Notes under the pieces: generated by a model
What the model was told of the DNA's origin: nothing
What the model saw: the letters and a program-made list of their open reading frames with translations, nothing else
The model's database searches: none
Part shown: positions 1-15,300 of the stretch, piece by piece
Numbering within the stretch: position 1 is the stretch's first letter
Layout of the letters: the number at the start of each line of letters is the position of its first letter
Made by a program: the position numbers and the translations under genes
Source: Mytilisepta virgata
Taxonomy: Eukaryota; Mollusca; Bivalvia; Mytilida; Mytilidae
Direction of reading: 5' to 3'
Assembly (NCBI GenBank): GCA_028015205.1
Contig: CM051520.1
Span: forward strand, 12,372,501 to 12,436,500
DNA length: 64,000 bases

Positions 1-246
1 GCATACTATATGGTAGAACAAGACTAATTCCTATATTTTAGTGTCTAAAAAAGAATATCTTTATCAGGGGACTAAAAAAGAGAGCATATTGTTTTTATTA
101 ATGCATATTTTGTATAATTGATTCAACACTTTTTAAATATAACATTATAATGCAATAATATTTTAGGTTGAATTGTGTAAGAAAGGATGATAAATTTCTA
201 GATAATAAATTAAGGGTTATATTTTTGGATTTAAAAAAATCCATTT

Positions 247-308
247 AATGATCTCCTTTATATATTAACCTCTGTGTAATGATCTCCTCTATATATTAAC
301 CTCTGAGT
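247..308. repeat. 31-bp tandem duplication in an intron
   Basis: AATGATCTCCTTTATATATT at 247 and AATGATCTCCTCTATATATT at 278, each followed by AACCTCTG. Confidence 0.85.
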
Positions 309-364
309 ATATTGATCTTTGTTATTATCAACTTTTATGAGCATTGTTTCAAATACAATTTCAG

Positions 365-3300
365 AAAGGATATTGAATATCCATGCCTAATGCCTCCAGA
401 AGTTCATATTGACAAGGAAAAGGAAAAGCAGTTACAAGACGAGGTAGGCACCTTGCAATCAGTTTCTTAAAACTTTTCTTAAAAAACCTCTTTTAGAACT
501 TCTGGACATAAATGTATTTATCTTAGGGAGAATCAAACATGTTAAAAATTTATTCTCTTTAATTATTTAAGATTCATAATTTTATTCCATAAAATATAAT
601 CCACCAAAATAAAAATTTCAAATTCACTATTTGATATAAATTTTTCACCATTCCTGTTACATGGTATACTGTAACATACTCACTGCATAACATTCTTTTA
701 GTGGCCTCGTTTAAACAATTCGTGAAGATATTCAATCTTAACTACAAAATGTCTGAAATAAAAACCATAGTCCAGATATACATAAACAGCACTAAGAAAC
801 ATGTGACCACTGACAAATGCTCCTGGCTTGGTACAGGCACATAAAAATGTGGCATGGTTAAAGTGGTTGAATGAGTACCTGCCCCTCTCCCATACACTAG
901 AGGGAGACACATAAAAGAAATATAGACATACAGAAAAATTCAATTAAGAACAACAGCTAACTAAATTGGTATGGCTGTTGAAATGGAAGACAAACAAATA
1001 ATAAGATGTATAAGTATCATCTAGTGAATGCTCACTGATAATTAACAGCAGTCTCAAGTTTCTACTGGTAAACTACCATACCTGAATGATTATAAGCTAT
1101 GGTTTATTTCAGAATTCATATATACAGATATTTAAAATATTTAAATTTTCAATATTTAAGTCAATCTTACTTTATTTAATTTTATACTGAGGTGGGCTTT
1201 TTCATTTGCTATATTAATGAAGATATTTTTTTTCACAAATGTATTTATGAAAGATATTTAAAATATGTAATGATAATAAACACTTATTATTAACATTAGT
1301 CATCTTACTTAATTTATTGCATGAAAAAATAAGTGAAATCCAAATATATTTGCCGCCAACTAAAATTCTGCAGAAAATCTATGAATAACCAAAGAAGCTA
1401 TAAAAATTACGCAACTTATGTCAAGTACAATGTAGTAAGCCAATGGACTATATGTAAGATTTTCATAAAATTTTGCATGCCGCTAGAGCATTTTAATCTG
1501 CATTTAAATGTAAAAAGTTCACCAAAATATTGTGTTTAAAGTTTTGGAAGATATATGTGTAAATATATAAAATGCACGTAGATATCGTTTCTGAAAATAA
1601 AATATTTATAAGTTATATATTATGTGCATAGAATTTTCTTTAAATCATATATCATTCTGTTTTAATTCTATCTCTTTGTTATTAAATTTTTTATATTAAA
1701 AAGCCAGAAATAGAAAGGATTTATTTATTGAAAAATATTTGCTTTAAAAGGACTATTTCAACATCTATATGAATTATTATATAAAAGTCATATTGCTAGT
1801 GTATATATTTTTGTATATAAAATTTAACTAAGATTTATAGTAAGTTTTACTTAAAAGGAAAAAAAAAACATAATCATTAGTATAAAATAGAAACAGACTT
1901 TAGTACAAAATAGAAACAGACTTTAGTTCAAAATTTCATTAAATTACCAAGATTAATTGCTAAATAAATAAATATCGCATAGCCAACATAAAAATTCACC
2001 TGTATCTAGTAAAATTTTGAAATGTTGGCTGAGTGTGAAAACACCATCCATATCCATGCATTTTGGAATTAAAATAAATGATTTTATACGCATTATCACG
2101 TGTAGTCACACCCACTCACAAGTAATTAAAATAAATCAGAAATGATATTGAATAATATATTTGTTAATTTCAGCTACGTGTTTATTCAGTAGTACCATTA
2201 CCAGATGATGATAGTGATTTGGATAGTGATATAAACAGGAACGAAGAATTAATCAATGCATCAACAAGATTTTCCAAAAAGACGAAAAAATTACAATCAT
2301 CATATATATCATCTAATTCTGATGATTCATCTGTAAAAGTTAAGCAGCAGAAAAAGGTAAAGGTGTCAGAAGATTCAGTTATTATAAAGGAACAGAAGAA
2401 AAAGGGAAAAGTATTGTCTTATCAATCTTCATCTATGTCAGAGGATTCAACTAGTTCATCTTCGTCAGAAGATTGGTGTAGTACAGATGAAAAGAAGAAA
2501 AAGAGAAAAGTATTGTCACATCAATCTTCAAAATCAAGGTCTCCACCAGCAGAGACATCCCGGGATAAATTTTATCAAGGTATAGTACCTCAACCAATGA
2601 TTTCATCTAATGCCACAGTGGCAACTGTTAATAAATACTTTCCTCCAGACTTTGATTCCTCAATGCTACCACAACAAGCCTCAATATCAACAAAAATTTT
2701 TTCCAAAAGTCCTAGTTATGTACCAACATCACCAGCGTATCTTCCAACATCTCCAAAGGCTTATCTTCACAATGTAGATATGGATACTGCTTACTTTGAC
2801 CCCAAAACAAGAAGTATGGGTCAAGTTCAAGAAAATCTGGGTAATGAACTTAGATCTAAACGTACAGATTATTCGAACAATTACGACAGAGAAAAGGTTC
2901 GTTTTGGACGTAGTATGGCATGTGGTGGAGTGAGAGGATTGGTTGCAAGGACTGGTGGAGTGAGAGGATGGGCTGCAAGGAGTGGTGGAGTGAGAGGATG
3001 GAGTGGTTTTCCTCCATCTCTGAGAGGTAGAGGTGGAGGTCATGAGCAAGTAAGAGGCTATGGTAAGAGACTTTGGGATGCAAGTGCTGACAAACAACCA
3101 GAAAATGATAAAATATCTACTCACAAAATATTTAGTGACAGTGATCATAAGAGAAGTAAGAGAATCAGAACTCCTTATAAAGATAGGAGTCGTAGTATAT
3201 CGGTCAGCCCGGATAGAGTGAAACAAGGTCAGTTTAAGAGATCCTACGGCAGAGATAGGAACAGAATACACAGGTCAAGGTCAGTGAGTATTTCCAAGAA

Positions 3301-6300
3301 TGTCAGAAGAAGCAGATCAAGAAACAGAAGACATTTAAGAAGATCAAGAAGCAGAAGTTTGTCAAGAAAAAGGAGAAAACTTTCATTGTCAAGTAGAAGC
3401 ATTGATTCCATGTCAAAGAGCAGGAGTGTATCCAGGACAAGGAAGTTTTCAAGATCAAGAAGGTCTCATTATTCTAGGAGTTATTCTCCATCAAGTCGAA
3501 GGTCCCACTCTCTTAGGAGGTCCCATTCTTCTTCAAGACGATCTGTATCAAGAAGAAGGGCTCGCTCTCCAAGGAGATATTCTCCATCAAGACGAAGGTC
3601 ACACTCTGCTAGAAGATATTCTTCATCAAGAAGGAGATCTCGCTCACTATCTGTATCAAGAAGGAAGTCTCGCTTTCCTAGGAGTTATTCTCCATCAAGA
3701 GGGAGGTCCCATTCTCCTAGAAGATATTCTTCTTCAAGACAATCTGTATCAAGAAGAAGGGCTCGCTCTCCGAGGAGATATTCTCCATCAAGACGAAGGT
3801 CTCACACTGCTAGAAGATATTCTTCATCAAGAAGGAGATCTCGCTCACGATCTGTATCGAGAAGGAAGTCTCACTCTCCTAGGAGGTTTTCTTCATCAAG
3901 AGGGGGGTTCCATTCTCTTAGAAGATATTCTTCAAGACGATCTGTCTCAAGAAGAAGGGCTTGCCCTCTGAGGAGATATTCTCCATTGAGACGAAGGTCA
4001 CACTCTACTAGAAGATGTTCTTCATCAAGAAGGAGATCTCGCTCTCCTAGCAGATATTCTTCATCAAAACAATCTTTATCAAGAAGGAGGTCACGGTCTC
4101 CAAGGAGATATTCTCCATTGAAACGATCAGTATCACTAAGAAGAAGGTCACACTCTCCAAGGAGATATTCTCCATTGAGACGATCAGTTTCACCAAGGAG
4201 AAGTTCTAGAGCTATAGGATCCATATCACAGAGAAGGTTTTCCCGAGAAAGGTCACCTTGCCATAAAAGTGGTTTCAAGGCTACAGTTTGGGAACCAGAT
4301 GGATGGCAAAATATACCACACGTGGACACCTGGGGGAATTATTCAGAAGGTAACTACATTTGTTCTATGTAAATTTCAAAACATTTTGATAAGTTTTATT
4401 ATACGCCCTTCATAGACGGGATGTATTATGGTATACAATGTTCCGTCCGTCCGTCCGTCCGTCCGTACATCCGTCCATCAACACTTTGTACCCTAAATTT
4501 GCTTCAATAAATTGTCATGAAATTTTAACACAACATTATGATTGACGGAAAAAAGCTCTCTTTTGATTTTGACAATTTTCAATTTTGTCATTCTGGAGTT
4601 ATGGAACTTAGATTGTCCAAATATAAGCAGTTTTCCACATGTCACGCACTAACTCGAGTATGCTTTGACTGATTTTCTTCAAACTTTAAAAAAATATTAA
4701 AATTGATGTTCTGAGAGTCTGTATACTTTTTGACTGATTTTCTTCAAACTTTAACACATTACTATCTATATACAAATGGTGATCTGAGAGTCTGTATACT
4801 TTTTGACGATTTTCACTTTTGACGTTCCAGAGTTATGGGACTTAGATTGTGCAAATATAAGCAAATTTTCACATGTCGCGCACTAACTCCAGTATGCCTT
4901 AACTGATTTTTTTCAAACTTTTACACATTCTTACAAATGGTCGTCTGAGGGTCTGTATACTTTTTGACGATTTTCACATTTGTTGTTCCAGAGTTATGGG
5001 ACTTAGATTGTCCAAATATAAGCAATTTTTTATAAGTATAAGTAAATTCCGTGCTTACACAAAGATTATATTTTGTTGTTGCAGTGTTATAATTTAGATA
5101 TGTTAAGCCATTGGAAAAGTTACATTTAATTTGCTAAAAAAAATCAATATTGTCCTACTCCTTACAACTTCATAGATGTTGCCGGGGACGGGCGTATCAT
5201 GTGCATAAGGTGCAGCGTTTGTTTATTTAAAATATAAATTTTACAACAATAGATATCAGCAAATATTTAGATGAGTTAATGGACCTAAAATTGTTTGGTC
5301 AGTGATAAAAGATATTTTTTTTATAATTAATTTTGAAAATTATTTTAAAATATATATAGAACATGTAGTTATCTTCTAATTTCCTTAGAAAGAGTTAAAT
5401 TGAAATGTTGCAATCCTGGTTAAAATATCAATCATTGACATAATGCTATGTTTTTGTAATTGCAAATAGGTTAGTGTTTTTTCTTCTTTTTTTTTGTAGG
5501 GGGAGGGGGTAGTCATTATCAGTTTGTGAAAGCAACTAATTCATAAAAGTTTGTTAGTGGGACAACTTGGTTATACTGATTTTTCTGTTTTTGCATAAAT
5601 ATATTATACTCAGTGGATGAAATTGGCATAGTACTGTAAATTGAGAAAATTTTATTTATTTTTTTATTGTTAAAATTGTGTGAATGCTGCAGGAATTGAA
5701 ACTTGCATTTTAAATTTTTAGAGTTTTTGTATATACAGAGGAAAACAAGTTTAAGCATTTGATGGAACCCTTGCTTTGAATATAAAATTACAAAAGCATG
5801 AAATTCAGTTACATCAGATGAAAAATTTATACTATACCACAGAATTATATCTAATTATATGCACCACATCACTAACATTTTGTTTTCAGATAGCTGTTTT
5901 ATTATTTGTATTTCTTATATGGCTGTCGAAGTTAGGACATATTATGGTATTCTGCTGTTTCTTTATCCAGACAAACCATGCTAATTGTCCGCCGCTGCAA
6001 CGTGAAACGGGGACATAGAAATGCCGGGCATCCATCTGTGTGTCCCCATTGTAAGCTGGCAGCTCGATCAAGTTTGAATTCAAGTTATTGCTTTTGAACT
6101 TTGAAATTTTGCAAAAATTGCCTTGTAAGCTCTCTCATGCCTACATTTATTTGCAGATTTTGATGAAATTCATATGAAAGATGTGTTTTGATGGCAGCTC
6201 GATCAAGATCCAATTCAAGTGCCATAATATGATTTTTGGCAGAGTTATTGCCCTTTGAACTTTGGAATTTTGCTAAAATTGCCTTGTAAGTGCTGTCACA

Positions 6301-9300
6301 CCTACATTTATTTGCACAATTTGATGAAATTCATGTGGAAGGTGTGTTTTGGTGGCAGCTCGATCAAGTTTCAATTCAAGTGCCGTAACATGATTTTTGG
6401 CAGAGGTATTGCCCTTTGAACTTTGGAATTTTGCTAAAATTGCCTTGTAAATGCTGTCACACCTACATTTATTTGCACAATTTGATGAATTTCATGTGGA
6501 AGATGTGTTTTGATGGCAGCTCGATCAAGATCTAATTCAAGTGCCGTAACATTTTTTTCACAGAATTATTGTCCTTGAACTTTGAAACTTTGCTAATATT
6601 GCCTTATAAGAGCTCTTAAGCCTAAATTTATTTTTGATGATATCTAGATCAAGTTCAAATTCTTTATTGGGATACACCCACATGCCAAATGTGGTAAACA
6701 AAGTGCCATGTGGCAGGGGACATTGGAATACTGTTCTTTTATTCAATTTGGACTTCTCAGTTTTCCTGAAAATTTTAAACAAACATAAAGATTTTTGTAA
6801 AAAATCCTCACCTTGAAATTCATGATTTTGAGATTTAGCAGATAATGCTATCTCAAGAAAGATGAAAGGAATAGAAGTGACCTCCCTTTGAGCTTTAATA
6901 GTTTGTCTTTCTAGGGTTATAGGACTTTAATCATAAAAATGTTGCAATTTTAAACTAGTCGAAGCAGATTCGCTTCATATCCCTGTGCTACTCTTGTGTT
7001 TTTGAAATCCATACAATCCAAACTAGTGCTGTTGCTATATTGATTCCAAATATATATTGTTGATAAGTAGAAATCGCAAATAAAGTACTGGTAGTCTTTC
7101 AGGAAATTTACTAAAATTGGAATCACATATTTTGAAATTCAACTGATCTAGATTAGTCTTAAAGCTAATATGATCCAAAAAAATGTATAGTTGCAAAATA
7201 AAATTCCAAAAATAATAGTCTTAGATTATACTTTCAGGAAATTTACTGAAATTGGAATCACATATTTTTTAAATCCATACAATCCAAACTAGTGCTGTTG
7301 GTATAGTGATTCCAAATATATATGGTTGATAAGTAGAAATCACAAATAAAGTAGTATTTGAGTCTTTCAGGAATCACATGTTTTTTAAATTCAAATGATC
7401 CGGATAAGTCTTAAAGCTAATATGATAAAAAAAAAATCTATAACTGCTAAGTAAAATTCCAAAAATAATAGTCTCTGACACTTTCAGGAAATTTACCAAA
7501 TTCGGAATCACATTTTTGACATTTAGATGATCCCAATATGTGTTACTGCTGATGTGATCCAGAAAATACATGGTTTTTTGTCAAAAATTAAAAAAAAATA
7601 ATGGTCTTTGAGACTTCCAGGAAATTTACCAAAGTTGGAACCATATCTTAAAACAATTCCGATACCTTTCGTAAAATCTACATTAGTGGTACAATTACTG
7701 AGCCAACTTTCAGTTCTGTATTCCAAATGACATGAGAGGAGTTGCGTGACAAAGGAATAATGTATCCTTAGGATACCTGTGTAGCCCGGCCCCCAGTGGT
7801 ATTATGCAAATTCAAAACATTTGGCACATTATCTACATCGTCAGGGCAATTACTAAGCCAAGTTGAAGTTCCGTATCCCAAATAACCTGAGAGGAGTTGC
7901 GTGACAAAGGAATGATGTACCCTTAGGCTGCCTGTGTAGCCCGTCCCCCAAGGGCACTATTCAAATTCCGTAACCTTTGGCACAATTTACATTGATGACA
8001 ATTACTGAGCCAACTTTTAGTTTCGTATTCCAAATAACCTGAGAGGAGTTGCGTGACAAAGCAATAATGTACCAATAGGCTCCCTTTGAAGTCCGGCCCT
8101 CCAGGATCACTATTCAAATTCCGAACCCTTTGGCACAGTCCCCACACACAGTGCAATCATCTTGGTTACTGAGATTATTCTGGACATTACTAACGCTGAA
8201 GCGCGGGGATAAAAATGTTGCAATTTTTATGATAACTATATAATACTGTTATTGGGTTCCATAAAATTGTAAAAGATTGTATGATGATTTTCAGATATGT
8301 CACTCCAAAGTTTGCAAATATTTTGATATTCATACATTTTTTAACATGATAGAACTTTTAAATAATCACTAATAACAGGTAACAGGAAAGGACACAATGA
8401 CATACCAATCCAATCCAATCCACCTGCAGACAAGTATAGCGTAAAAAAGTACAGAACACAAATATAGAAGCAGACAGATAGCCTGGATAGTCTTACTCAT
8501 TACATACACTGAGCAGTGGTTGGGTTACCTATATAGTTGTTCAACTTAACCTCTGTTCTGATTTTTCACAAGTGATCAAAATCAGTATAGAGGTTAAGTT
8601 AAACAGTAGTGTTTTATTTTATAATAATTGACATTTAATTTTGATTTGTTTATAGTACATTAAACAACAATACCTATGTCTTTCCACATGGCATTTTATA
8701 TAATATCCTACTCATTAAAGGTTTAACCTATATTTTGATTTGAGGATTTTCCACAGTATTAGACTTTCAGAATCATTGATACATGGTTGACAGGTACATC
8801 ATGCACTCATTTACCAAACGTTGATTGTCTCTTGCAATTTCATGCAGATCCAAATAGACTAAACTTAGATGTAGATATTTATAAAACTGAATGAAATTAA
8901 ATTTTTTTTATAACCTTCACAGACCAAGTTTCATAATATTAATATTTTCATATTATTTTAACAAAATGCATATTCATTTCTATTACAGGTAGAGATAGAG
9001 ATGGAGATAGAGAAAAATCAGAGAAACAGTATGACCACCAAACACGGGTAAATAAATGAACTGCTAATACATCTATATAAATACACATTGAATCATCTGA
9101 GTTTAACATGAATTTTTGTGTGTAAATTTTTAGAAATTTGACTTTTGAATCTAAATTGGGGTTATGTGCACAATGAGAGAATCACTGCAAAACCTCAGTC
9201 CAGGGAACAAATCTTTCAAAATTTGAGAACCTTAATCATTTTGAAGGGTTTTATCTCTTAGCTGACAGAGGCAGTTAGCAAAGTTGTTGCTAAAACATTA

Positions 9301-12300
9301 CTGATTTTGTTCAATGATTTTAAAAAGAAACCAAAACATTTCCCTAAAGTAATTTTCAGTATAAAAAGGGAGAAAACTCTTCATATAAGATTTTATTTAA
9401 TTATGTACTATATAACCGAGTTACATCATATATACACAGAGTACAAAGAATATTTGAAATGGTGGTTTTACAAATTTTGGGATTCATCTGAGTTCATCAT
9501 TTCAAATATTTGATACCTGTATTTTTAACTTCTTTAACTGTATTAATATTTCTATCTGATATTCCCATTCAAAATTTATTTTAGAAATAAGAAGATAACA
9601 TTTACAAACATTTTAATTTTTGTTTTTAGCTCACCTGGCCCAAAGGCACATTTTTGCCTGATCAGACAACTAACATGGCTGCCATGAACAAATTATACTT
9701 CTCATTGCTTAAAGTTTAAAAATCTTCTCAAGTGAATGTGAAAATCAAATCTTCTTGTCAACTTAGGACCAGAAGTAAAATCTATGCAAGGACCTTTATA
9801 AAATTTGGATATTTCTCCCAATAGCTACCATGTAAAATTCCATATTTTTAATAGGTGAGATAAAAAAAATATCTAAAACCAAATGCCTAAATGAACAAAT
9901 ATGACATATTAAAAAGGATGACAGGTGAGCAACACAGGCTTGAGCCGCTAGTTTTGTATTCTTATAAATCTGAAATTTAGACTTTTAAAATGCCAAAAAT
10001 CCATTCCACTAAAAGAGATTTTCATGATAGTATCTTTAGTATTTTAACTTGAAAAAATGTGTGTAAGATTTATATAGAGATACATCATGCTGGGGAGGGG
10101 TATTTGCGAAAAATACCAGTCCAGCATTATGTATCTGTTTAATTACACCGAATGTTAAAATAAAATGTTTCCATCTACAAACGCTTATACTAAAACGCAG
10201 TGATGTTGATGTAGACATTTCAAGCATCTAGTCAGATAAGAGAATTTTTTGCAAATACCACAGCAGAGGGTAAAAAGTGCAAATAAATTTTGGCAAATAC
10301 CCCTCTGCCTCTGAAATCATTTGTAATGCATAATATTTGTGAAAAATACCCCTTGAATGAACCAATCAGATTACAGGATTCTTATATAAGGTGTAATTAA
10401 GATAAATATCACACTGTGACAATTGAAAGAAAACCTCATCATACCAAATAAATTAGCTACAGTTGAAACTTGGCAGATGATTTTCTTGTGAAATTCATGT
10501 TAGTCATGTTTTGCTATGAATGTGGTGACTAGAAATACAGTTATTAAAACAGTTGTAGCCATGCAAGAATATCATATAGCATCAGTGCCAAATTTGTATC
10601 AAATGTTTACCTTTGAAAATTTGTATTTAATTCCACATATATGTTAATAAACAATTGTTTAGACTAGAGAAATTTATCTTATTGTGGTAAAATTATTGTT
10701 ACATTATAAATACTGTTGAATGATAACTGGCTTTAAAACTAGCAAGAGATTATAATTTTCAGTATATTATCATCATCATCATTATCTCTTTAATTATCAT
10801 AGAAAAACAATTGTAAATCATTTCATTCTAGAAAAATTGAAGGAGAAAAAATTGTTTTTAAAAAGCTAGATTTATGTTTTTATTTTCATTGTCTAAGAAA
10901 TACATGTATGAGAAAGAAACTGAAAGAAAGATTACCAATAAGAAGGACAGAGTGATGCCAATGGAAATTAACACAATACTTGAGGTAAAGATACTGTGGA
11001 TTCGTTATAGATTGTGATATAATAATGTACATCAGTGCTGTTGAAACATGAAACAACTTATTCAATGAAATATGGATTTTATATCATTTTATTACATTTA
11101 TTAATAAAATTTTGAAAGAACCAAAATTATATATCTTTGAAACAATTTTCAGTTTACAGTGGTCAGTTTTATCCATTTTCTAGATTGCCATTTTTTGTCA
11201 TTTGAAAGAAATAGCTTTGTTTACAGCCAGTTGAAAATGAAAGTAAAGGGTGTGTTGGAATCATAAGTGGATCTTAATTCCTTGACACAGGCAGATGAAA
11301 AACAGATAAATATAAACTCAAGTCTTCAATATTTGTCATGACCTACATTCTATGCTTGATTGATTTTGGTTTAGTTTTTGCATTTAGATTCATATTTCCA
11401 ATAACTGGTAATGGTTTATCAATGATATTTTTTAACAATAGCTATCTGTATTAAATGACTGAGTGATTTTTACATATATTTCACGCTTCATTGATTTTTT
11501 TTACATTTGAGTCTATTTCTCAGAAGTTTGTGGTGATATATTATTTATATTTAATTATGGCAGTCCTATTTAATAAGTTATCCAAGTTGAATTTTCATAT
11601 TTTAGCTGGAACATTATAGTGTCAGACCTGAAGATATCAAATTCCAGTCTATTACTATGGATACAGATGATAGCCTTTGTATACAACAAATGAAATGTGT
11701 TAAAGTGTTTGACTTGAGAAGTTCAAGAAATCCATTTCGTAAACAAATAAGTTTGTTTGTTTGTTTAGTTGGGGTTTAACGCCGTTTTCAACACATTTGG
11801 CCATTTCGCGGCGGCCAGTTTTTATTGGTGGAGGAAGCCGGAGTACCCGGAGAGAACCACCGACCTTCGGTAGGAAAATTGGCAATCCTTGTCAATTATG
11901 ATCGGAGTCGAACACACCCCGCCACAGGTGAGATTCGAACTCACAACCTCAGCGTTGACAGGCTAGTGATCGTTAGTAGTCATGACGAACTACCTAGACC
12001 ACTCGGCCACCGAGGCCCCTAAACAAATAAGTGCTGATACTGCAATTAGGAGCCCAGAAGATGAAGAACTGATATTGGTCAGAGGTATATTATAAATGGA
12101 AGGTGATGTAGGATGAATTTTCAATGAGACAACAATTCAGAAATGGATTAAAAAAAATACAAAAAGTTTTAAACATTTAAACACCTTGTATGTGCCAAAT
12201 CTGAACAATAAACTGGAATGTTCCCATTTCAAATCATTGTGAAGAATTTAAGTGAAACATGCACATGATTTCAGATATTTCTTGTAAATACATAAAATTA

Positions 12301-15300
12301 AGGAAACAAGCTTTCGATTTTAAAGGGAAGCAGCGAGGAATGTGAAGAAAAGGCAGGATATAAATTTTGGTGAAAAAAGGACAAAATTGAATATGTTTTG
12401 GGGAAAAAATGGGTGCCCTCACTTGCCCCCCCCCCCCCAAAAGCAGTCAGAGATGTAGTGAAAAAAAATGTCCATAATTCAAGATCACTTACTTGACCCT
12501 ACCATACCCAAACCACTTCATCAACATAAAAAGTTCACCAATGGCTAAGATTTTTTTTTATCAGATTGAGTTAATACATGTTGGTACCTATAATTTATAT
12601 TACAATTAGAACTTTAGACAGATTATGGAATTACTAAAACATTGTACCTTAACAAATGTGAAAATTTTTTCCTGTAATGATAAAAAATGCAATTCTTGGA
12701 TCTGAACATTCCCCTTCAATTTTGCTTACTATTGTACCTTATACTTTTTCTTTATATTTTAGTTGGAAGGACCTTAAAAGTTGATAAGGAAGATGTCTGT
12801 TATGATATGAAGGAGGATATAAAGTTTTGGACTTTTATTTCCAAGTATACTGTTGCTATAGTTACAGACAAGTCTAATTATCATTGGAAATTATCACGTA
12901 AGCTATGAAAACTGTTTTACATAAAGAAAAAAACATAAAGTAAAACATGTATTTTTGTTAGAAAAATGTTCAAAATTTTAGTGAAATAATCAAATTTCAA
13001 CCCATAAACTCTTTAAATTCTTTTACATTCTTTGTTGAATTTCAAAATGTTACCCAAGGTAATTTTTGATTGATAAAAATTATGAAAATTTCAAAAATTT
13101 ACCAATTTAATATAAAAACCAAAACAAAATTATCTGCATATAGGACACATTTTTTTTAATTAACTGTCACACAGCTGTGGTCCTGAACTAAATGTCGAAA
13201 AAACATTATTAATAAATTTAATATCTGTGGATTGTATTCTATAAAGCAAATGATAATATCAAATTCTTGTTTCTGGAACTTGAATATCAAACATCATCTC
13301 TTGACTAATTTTTAAGTCTCCTCACAATAAAGGCCTATTACAAAGAGGTTTTGTTATGACTTAGACTGATTTTGTTGGTCTCTTGTTTATACCGATGATC
13401 AAGTTGAATGGTAACTTTTCAAAATCGGGGAGAGAAGGAATGCAGGGGATTTGTTTTTGTGTACATCCACATGAATGTTGTGTTTACTTCATACTACAAA
13501 TATGTATCAGTGCATGAAATATAGTGAATGATAAATTTCAGTTTAACAATAACAAATTGCCCTCTTCTTTTCACTCATTAAATGTTCTTATAAATACCTC
13601 TTTATATAAGAAAAGTTTCTTTTATACACGAAATCAGTTTGCAATGAAAAATAAATAAAGGTGACAAACTGTTTTACATCAGCAGACAACTTTTAACATT
13701 TACTGAAAACCAGTTTGGTGTTACAATCTTGGCACTCCATTTGTTGAAAAAATAATTTGTAATTGTTTGGCTTTTTTTATTGCAGAAAATTGTATACCGG
13801 AGAAGATATGTGATCACAACAGACATTTAAATAATAGCCAAGTTGTTGGATACAAAATCGATGATATGAGAAAATGGTCAGTAACAACTTGGATATCTCA
13901 TCAGGTAAAAACTAAGTGAACTTACGAAACAAATCTGTAATGACAGCAACTCCAAATCTCTTTACTGTATTATGATAAAACAAGACAATTATTTTCTTGG
14001 TGCTCTTTTTATGAATATCCACCACTAAATTGAAGGTTTATCATTACACATTTAAACATTTTTATACGTATTTCAACTGTTGAACTATGAAATGTGTACA
14101 TAAAGTATATCAGAATAAGTTGGGGAAAAGTTTATTATTTAATTGTACATGTATATGAAGTTTTATATTTTTCATTTCAAAAGAGAGTACTGTTGATTCC
14201 ATTTATTATCCTCACTGAAAAATATTGAGAGATCAAATAGTCACTGCCATACATATCAAATACACTTCAGTATGCTTTTATTTTGCCACAACATACATCT
14301 TTCTACTTTTAAATGAGCATTATTAACCCTAAAATACAGGGCAACTTTTGTTTTTTGCTGTTAAGCAGTTATTCCCCTTTAAATAGGTTAATAAGCAATA
14401 TTTATTAAGAGATGATAATTTTAGTTCGTCTCAACATAAATCTTTCTTTTGTTTTTAGTATTATTGACCTTTAAATACAGGACAAGTTTGATTTTCATTG
14501 TTGTGGTCAGTATCACTCAAAGTCAAAGTTTGATACAGCCAACTTTTTGTTACCTTGTATTCCAATAGTAGAACCAGAAATGAAAATATTCAACCAAAAA
14601 CAGACATTGTATTAAAGATACCTTGTTCAGTTGTTAAAAGTCTTAAGATTGATACCTACACTGTGTTAAATTCTGAAATGTTGAATCGTAGAATTTCAGC
14701 TTTGAACATGTTTTGTTATCACTTAAAAATAACTTTATTCAGTTGTGAACAGTCTTAAGATTGATACCTACACTGTGTTAAATTCTGAAATGTTGAATCG
14801 TAGAATTTCAGCTTTGAACATCTTTTGTTATGACTTAAAAATAACTTTATTCAGTTGTGAACAGTCTTAACATTGATACCTACACTATGTTAAATTCTGA
14901 AATGTTGAATCGTAGAATTTCAGCTTTGAACATCTTTTGTTATGACTTAAAAATAACTTTATTCAGTTGTGAACAGTCTTAAGATTGATACCTACACTGA
15001 AATGTTGAATCGTAGAATTTCAGCTTTGAACATGTTTTATACCAGCCTATATACATTTTACATGTAATTTGCTTATTTATCAACATTATAATTCCTGAAT
15101 TGAATGATATATTATATAGATTAATTATATTTCACTGGATGAAAAGTTATATGGTTATATGTTCTATTCAAAAATATATATCATGTAATATATTAAGGTA
15201 TCCGGACCATAATAGTTCATGATCGAAAATTGTATCTCATTTTGACCGTGAATGGCTGAACCAAACAATTTAAAACTGGGATTTGTATATATATTTTTCT

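Noticed and set aside
2729..4329. Long minus-strand and alternate-frame open readings across the RS exon.
   Set aside because: They mirror the Arg/Ser-rich coding repeats of the plus strand and lack any family similarity.
11928..12019. tRNA gene on the minus strand (A and B boxes present).
   Set aside because: It is the head of a SINE: continuous with a central domain and AAAC tail and bounded by target-site duplications; no proper tRNA fold end is apparent.
11825..12022. 65-codon plus-strand frame through the SINE.
   Set aside because: Antisense of a non-coding retroposon and not in the phase of the host exon.
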